Shown one piece after another: positions 59,035-64,000 of a stretch of 64,000 nt of DNA (position 1 is the stretch's first letter; each line of letters begins with the position of its first letter). The stretch lies in assembly GCA_965247175.1 (NCBI GenBank), contig OZ252006.1:3534001-3598000 (forward strand), in the 5' to 3' direction. The notes below the pieces were generated by a model, which worked only from the letters and a program-made list of their open reading frames with translations, searched no databases and was not told where the DNA came from. The DNA comes from JANQMX01 sp965247175 (GTDB taxonomy: Bacteria; Pseudomonadota; Alphaproteobacteria; Kiloniellales; DSM-21159). The position numbers were made by a program, and so were the translations under genes.

Positions 59035-59209
59035 GGCCGGCAAGTCCCTGGGCGGGAGAGAACGAAACGGCGCCGGGCCACGCCAAGCGCACCACCGACC
59101 ACCAAGGGCGCGGCTTTAGCAGGCTCGCAACACCTTTGTCCAGATTCCCTGCCTTTCGAACGGTCTTCGCGGGCTTGACCGCCCGCGTGGCGCTTCTTAG
59201 CAAGCAGCT

Positions 59210-59716
59210 ATGCTTAACGCGAAGGCCGCCCTGATCTGCACCTTGCTTTGCCTGCTGGCGGCCGCCGCCGCGCTGGCCGAGCAGCAGGTGGCGGCCCCGG
59301 CCACGGACGAGGCCCTGCCGCGCTTCCTCTCCTTGAGCGCGACCGAGGCCAACCTGCGGGCGGGCCCCGGCACCGATCATCCGGTGCGCTGGGTCTATCA
59401 GCGGCGGCATCTGCCCTTCCTGGTGATCGACCGCTACCGCGACTGGTACCAGGTCCGCGATTGGGAAGGCGAAGAAGGCTGGATGCACAAGAACCTGCTG
59501 CGCGGGCCCCGCACCCTCAGAGTCATGGCCGAGTTCAAGGAGCTCTTCGAAGCCCCTGACGAGACCTCCGACCTGGTCGCCGTGCTGGAGACCGGGGTGG
59601 TCGCCAACCTGACGCGCTGCGAGGAGGGCTGGTGCCAGGTCCGCGTCGGGCGCTTCAGCGGTTGGTTGCGGCCGACGCAGTGCTTTGGTCTCTATCGGGA
59701 GGAGTTGGGCGGCTGA
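59210..59716 (+). CDS. Exported SH3 domain protein
   Basis: A 168-residue protein with a signal peptide (ALICTLLCLLAAAAALAE). Two bacterial SH3-like modules follow: ATEANLRAGPGTDHPVRWVY...WEGEEGWMHKNLL and FKELFEAPDETSDLVAVLE...GWCQVRVGRFSGWLRP. This is the SH3_4/DUF1058 arrangement common in alphaproteobacteria, probably cell-envelope associated. Its 3' end overlaps the converging DMT gene by 62 bp. Confidence 0.9.
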   Translation: MLNAKAALICTLLCLLAAAAALAEQQVAAPATDEALPRFLSLSATEANLRAGPGTDHPVRWVYQRRHLPFLVIDRYRDWYQVRDWEGEEGWMHKNLLRGPRTLRVMAEFKELFEAPDETSDLVAVLETGVVANLTRCEEGWCQVRVGRFSGWLRPTQCFGLYREELGG

Positions 59717-60677
59717 CGCCCGGATCGCCGCTCGCCGGCGCGCCGGCGGCGCGCCCGCTCTCGTCCAGGGCCGCGGCCAGGCGCTCTTCCACCGGCTGCT
59801 GCAGCTGCGCCTCGCGCCGGGCGATATAGAAGGTGGCGGCGATGATGATCGCGGCGCCGACCCAGGTCCAGGCATCGGGCCGCTCGCCGAAGAAGACATA
59901 GCCGAAGACCGCGGCGAACAGCAGCTTGCTGTAGTCGAAGGGGGCGACGAAGGTCGCTTCCCCGCTGCGGAAGGCCTTGATGATCATGGCCTGGGCGGCG
60001 ACGCCGACCAGGCCCACGCCGGCCAACAGCAGCCATTCCTCGAAGGTCGGCGGCCGCCAGGTCGTGACGGCCGGGATGGCGGTGAGCACGATCGAGGTCA
60101 TGCAGAAATAGAACAGCATCACCGTCTCGCTCTCGCCTTCGGGAAAGCGCTTGAGCAGGGTCGCGGCGATGGCGATGCCCAGCGCGGTGCCGAGGGCGGC
60201 CAGGACGGCCAGTTCCGTGCCGCTGCCGATCAGCGCGGTGGGGCGCACGATGACCAGGACGCCGAGAAAGCCGATTAGGGTGGCGGTCCAGCGCCGCCAG
60301 CGCACCTTTTCGCCGAGGAACAGCACGGCGAAGACGATGATGAAGAGCGGCGTGGTGAAGCCGAGCGCGACGACGTTGGCCAGCGGCAGGTGCTGCAGGG
60401 CGTAGAATCCCAGGATCATGGCGCCGGCACCGGCCACGGCGCGGCCGATGTGGATCCAGGGATGGTTGGTGCGGAAGGCCGAGGGGCCCAGGCTGATCAG
60501 GATCGGCAGGAGCGGCAGCACGGCGAAGAAGGCGCGGGCGAAGCCGATCTGCATGAACTCGATGCCGCCGACAGCCAAGCTCTTGGCCAGCACGCCGTTG
60601 ACCGTGAAGCCGACGGCGGCGGCCGTGATCCAGAGCGCGCCCGTGTGATTCGCGTTCCTGCCCGTCTTGCCGCTCAT
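59655..60677 (-). CDS. DMT family (EamA) transporter
   Basis: The protein has 340 residues from ATG 60677, with GAGGAA 6 nt upstream. Ten membrane helices form two EamA repeats (ALWITAAAVGFTVNGVLAKS; LFIIVFAVLFLGEKVRWRRW; FDYSKLLFAAVFGYVFFGERP). A hydrophilic C-terminal tail of about 45 residues (EERLAAALDESGRAAGAPAS) runs into the 3' end of the SH3 gene on the other strand. It is the second of two tandem DMT genes. Substrate unknown. Confidence 0.92.
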   Translation of the reverse strand: MSGKTGRNANHTGALWITAAAVGFTVNGVLAKSLAVGGIEFMQIGFARAFFAVLPLLPILISLGPSAFRTNHPWIHIGRAVAGAGAMILGFYALQHLPLANVVALGFTTPLFIIVFAVLFLGEKVRWRRWTATLIGFLGVLVIVRPTALIGSGTELAVLAALGTALGIAIAATLLKRFPEGESETVMLFYFCMTSIVLTAIPAVTTWRPPTFEEWLLLAGVGLVGVAAQAMIIKAFRSGEATFVAPFDYSKLLFAAVFGYVFFGERPDAWTWVGAAIIIAATFYIARREAQLQQPVEERLAAALDESGRAAGAPASGDPGVSRPTPPDRDQSTASAATNR

Positions 60678-60687
60678 GCCGAGTTCC

Positions 60688-61629
60688 TCACGGCCGTTCC
60701 TTCGGCGCGTTGGCGGCGGCCTGGATGGTCGCACGGGAGCGGGCGATGGAAGCCTCGCGGTGGGCGATGTAGATGGTGGCGCCGGCGATGATGGCGGCGC
60801 CGGCCCAGATCCAGCCGTCCGGCACCTCGCCGTACAGCAGATAGCCCAGCAAGGCGATGAAGGGCAGGCGGGTGTAGTCGAAGGGCAGGATGGCCGAGGC
60901 GTCGGCATAGGCATAGGCCCGGGTCAGCGCGAGATGCGCGACCACGGCGACGGCGCCCACGCCGGCCACCAGCATCAGCACATAGGCGCTGGGCCAGGCC
61001 CAGTTCGGCAGGGCGATGATGAAGGACAGCGGCGTCAGCAGCAGGTTCATTAAGAGCACGATGGTCACGGTCGAGTCCGTGCGGCTCAGCGATTTCACGA
61101 TCAGGACCGAGATCGCCATGCAGAAGGCCGCGACGATGGGATAGGCCATGTCCGGGTGCAGCTCCTGGAAGCCGGGCCTCAGGATGACCAGGACGCCGAG
61201 GAAGCCCAACAGGGTCGCCGACCAGCGCCGGATGCCGACCGCTTCCTTGAGAAAGAGCGCCGCCCCGGCGACGGCGAACAGCGGCACGGTGAAGTTGAGC
61301 GAGACCGCCTCGGCGAGCGGCAGCACGGTGACCGAGGTGAACCAGGTGGTCATCGCCACGATGCCGATCAGGGCGCGTATGACATGCAAGCCCAGGCGCT
61401 CGGTGCGCAGGGCGGCGAAGCCCACGGACCGCAGCAGCGGCAGCATGAAAAGCGCGGCGAAGAGATTGCGGAAGAAGGCGATCTGGGTGGGGTGCAGCTC
61501 GGCGCTGGCCTCGCGGATCAGCACATTCATGATGGTGAATCCGAAAGAAGCGCCGGTCATCAAAAGCGCACCCTTGACCGGCCCGGAGAGTCGCTCGAAC
61601 CGGTCTATGACCGCTGCCGCTGCTTGCAT
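60688..61629 (-). CDS. DMT family (EamA) transporter
   Basis: A 313-residue protein from ATG 61629 (the frame is open to 61746, but those residues are not membrane-like). It has the same ten-helix EamA pattern as the next gene (GALLMTGASFGFTIMNVLIRE; VPLFAVAGAALFLKEAVGIRRW; LPFDYTRLPFIALLGYLLYGEVPDGW), and the stop is 10 bp before that gene's start. The two are tandem paralogues that may work together. Substrate unknown. Confidence 0.92.
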   Translation of the reverse strand: MQAAAAVIDRFERLSGPVKGALLMTGASFGFTIMNVLIREASAELHPTQIAFFRNLFAALFMLPLLRSVGFAALRTERLGLHVIRALIGIVAMTTWFTSVTVLPLAEAVSLNFTVPLFAVAGAALFLKEAVGIRRWSATLLGFLGVLVILRPGFQELHPDMAYPIVAAFCMAISVLIVKSLSRTDSTVTIVLLMNLLLTPLSFIIALPNWAWPSAYVLMLVAGVGAVAVVAHLALTRAYAYADASAILPFDYTRLPFIALLGYLLYGEVPDGWIWAGAAIIAGATIYIAHREASIARSRATIQAAANAPKERP

Positions 61630-61785
61630 GATGGTCAAACTAGAACCGAAGAGGTCTGCGGGCCAGTCCGAAGCCTGCAACGCTGCCTTGCGCAGGGCCT
61701 TCCCGAGTCTTCCATGCGGGCCCGGCTTGCTTCGCCGCAGTGGCACGACCTAGTCTGCGCAAAAATTGCAGACAGGGAGGTTGGA

Positions 61786-63738
<1,953 letters not shown>

Positions 63739-63781
63739 TAATGGGCACCTAACGGCGCTGAACTGCTCCGTACCGATTCTT

Positions 63782-63907
63782 GTTTGGCCGCTTGCGCGGC
63801 GTACGGCACCGGCCCACACCCCCGCCCGACCAACCCATGCCATGGTACCCTAATGGGTTGGTCGGGCGGGGGTGTGGGCCGGCACCGCATAGCGCCGAAG
63901 GCGCCCA
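63782..63907. repeat. Dispersed palindrome copy 11
   Basis: Perfect 29-bp arms at 63809-63837 and 63854-63882 enclose loop TGCCATGGTACCCTAA. The left flank is GGCCGCTTGCGCGGC, the right GCGCCGAAGGCGCCC. It lies 40 bp after the AacS stop. From 63908 to the window end no gene is supported. Confidence 0.92.
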
Positions 63908-64000
63908 AGAAGACTCATGCGGCGCCCCGCCTCATGGCCATGGGAATGCCATGGTCTTATCTAGGCTGTCTAAGACCCGACGTATCGAGGAGCCGTACCG

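Noticed and set aside
63908..64000. Start of a further gene at the right edge
   Set aside because: Only 93 bp remain after the repeat and no frame shows a ribosome site with recognisable sequence.

Overview
The window looks like a chromosomal segment of a GC-rich alphaproteobacterium, most likely in the Rhodospirillales/Kiloniellales range. The evidence is the gene order: hisB divergent from hslVU, tsaD and gpsA divergent from hemC-hemD-mitofilin-hemY, and a tesA/ybbAP-type locus. The genus cannot be fixed from sequence alone.

Layout. 1-6 kb: end of hisB, the HslVU protease, then a four-gene cluster of a Tat-type cysteine-rich protein, a PqqD-like protein, an HprK-like kinase and a nucleotidyltransferase, matching the poorly understood HPr-rel-A system. 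6-19 kb: lepA, an Ldh-family oxidoreductase, small proteins, gpsA, a TIGR02466 oxygenase, tsaD, then hemC, a fused hemD-mitofilin gene and hemY. 19-26 kb: tRNA-Thr(CGU), an AT-rich NERD-domain gene, membrane proteins, a PAS protein and unknowns. 26-32 kb: a GGDEF-EAL regulator, then a secreted protein next to a Slam-like (type XI secretion) outer-membrane protein. 32-47 kb: an SDR, BI-1 protein, ABC exporter pair, tesA, AKR, thpR, phosphatase, sirtuin plus uracil-DNA glycosylase, a lipoprotein, an AAC(3)-family enzyme, tautomerase, fatty acid hydroxylase, GGCT protein and a PEP-CTERM protein. 47-64 kb: aldehyde dehydrogenase, molybdopterin oxidoreductase, DUF3124 protein, a divergent Fe-S-type regulator/Rieske pair, metallopeptidase, SDR, hydroxyacid dehydrogenase, SH3 protein, two DMT transporters and acetoacetate-CoA ligase.

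The most unusual feature is a dispersed intergenic repeat family: eleven full copies and one half copy of a long palindrome (25-34 bp arms, usually a 16-nt asymmetric loop). In every copy each arm also carries four G-runs of three or more (a G-quadruplex pattern). Copies differ only in the short linkers between the G-runs, and every change is matched in the opposite arm. Several copies sit in an element of about 170-178 bp bounded by inverted GGCGCGCC ends. Three pairs of copies bracket single genes (an SDR, a tautomerase, a DUF3124 protein). A second, unrelated REP-like family (GTCATCCCGGCC... / ...GGGGTGACA) is also scattered between genes.
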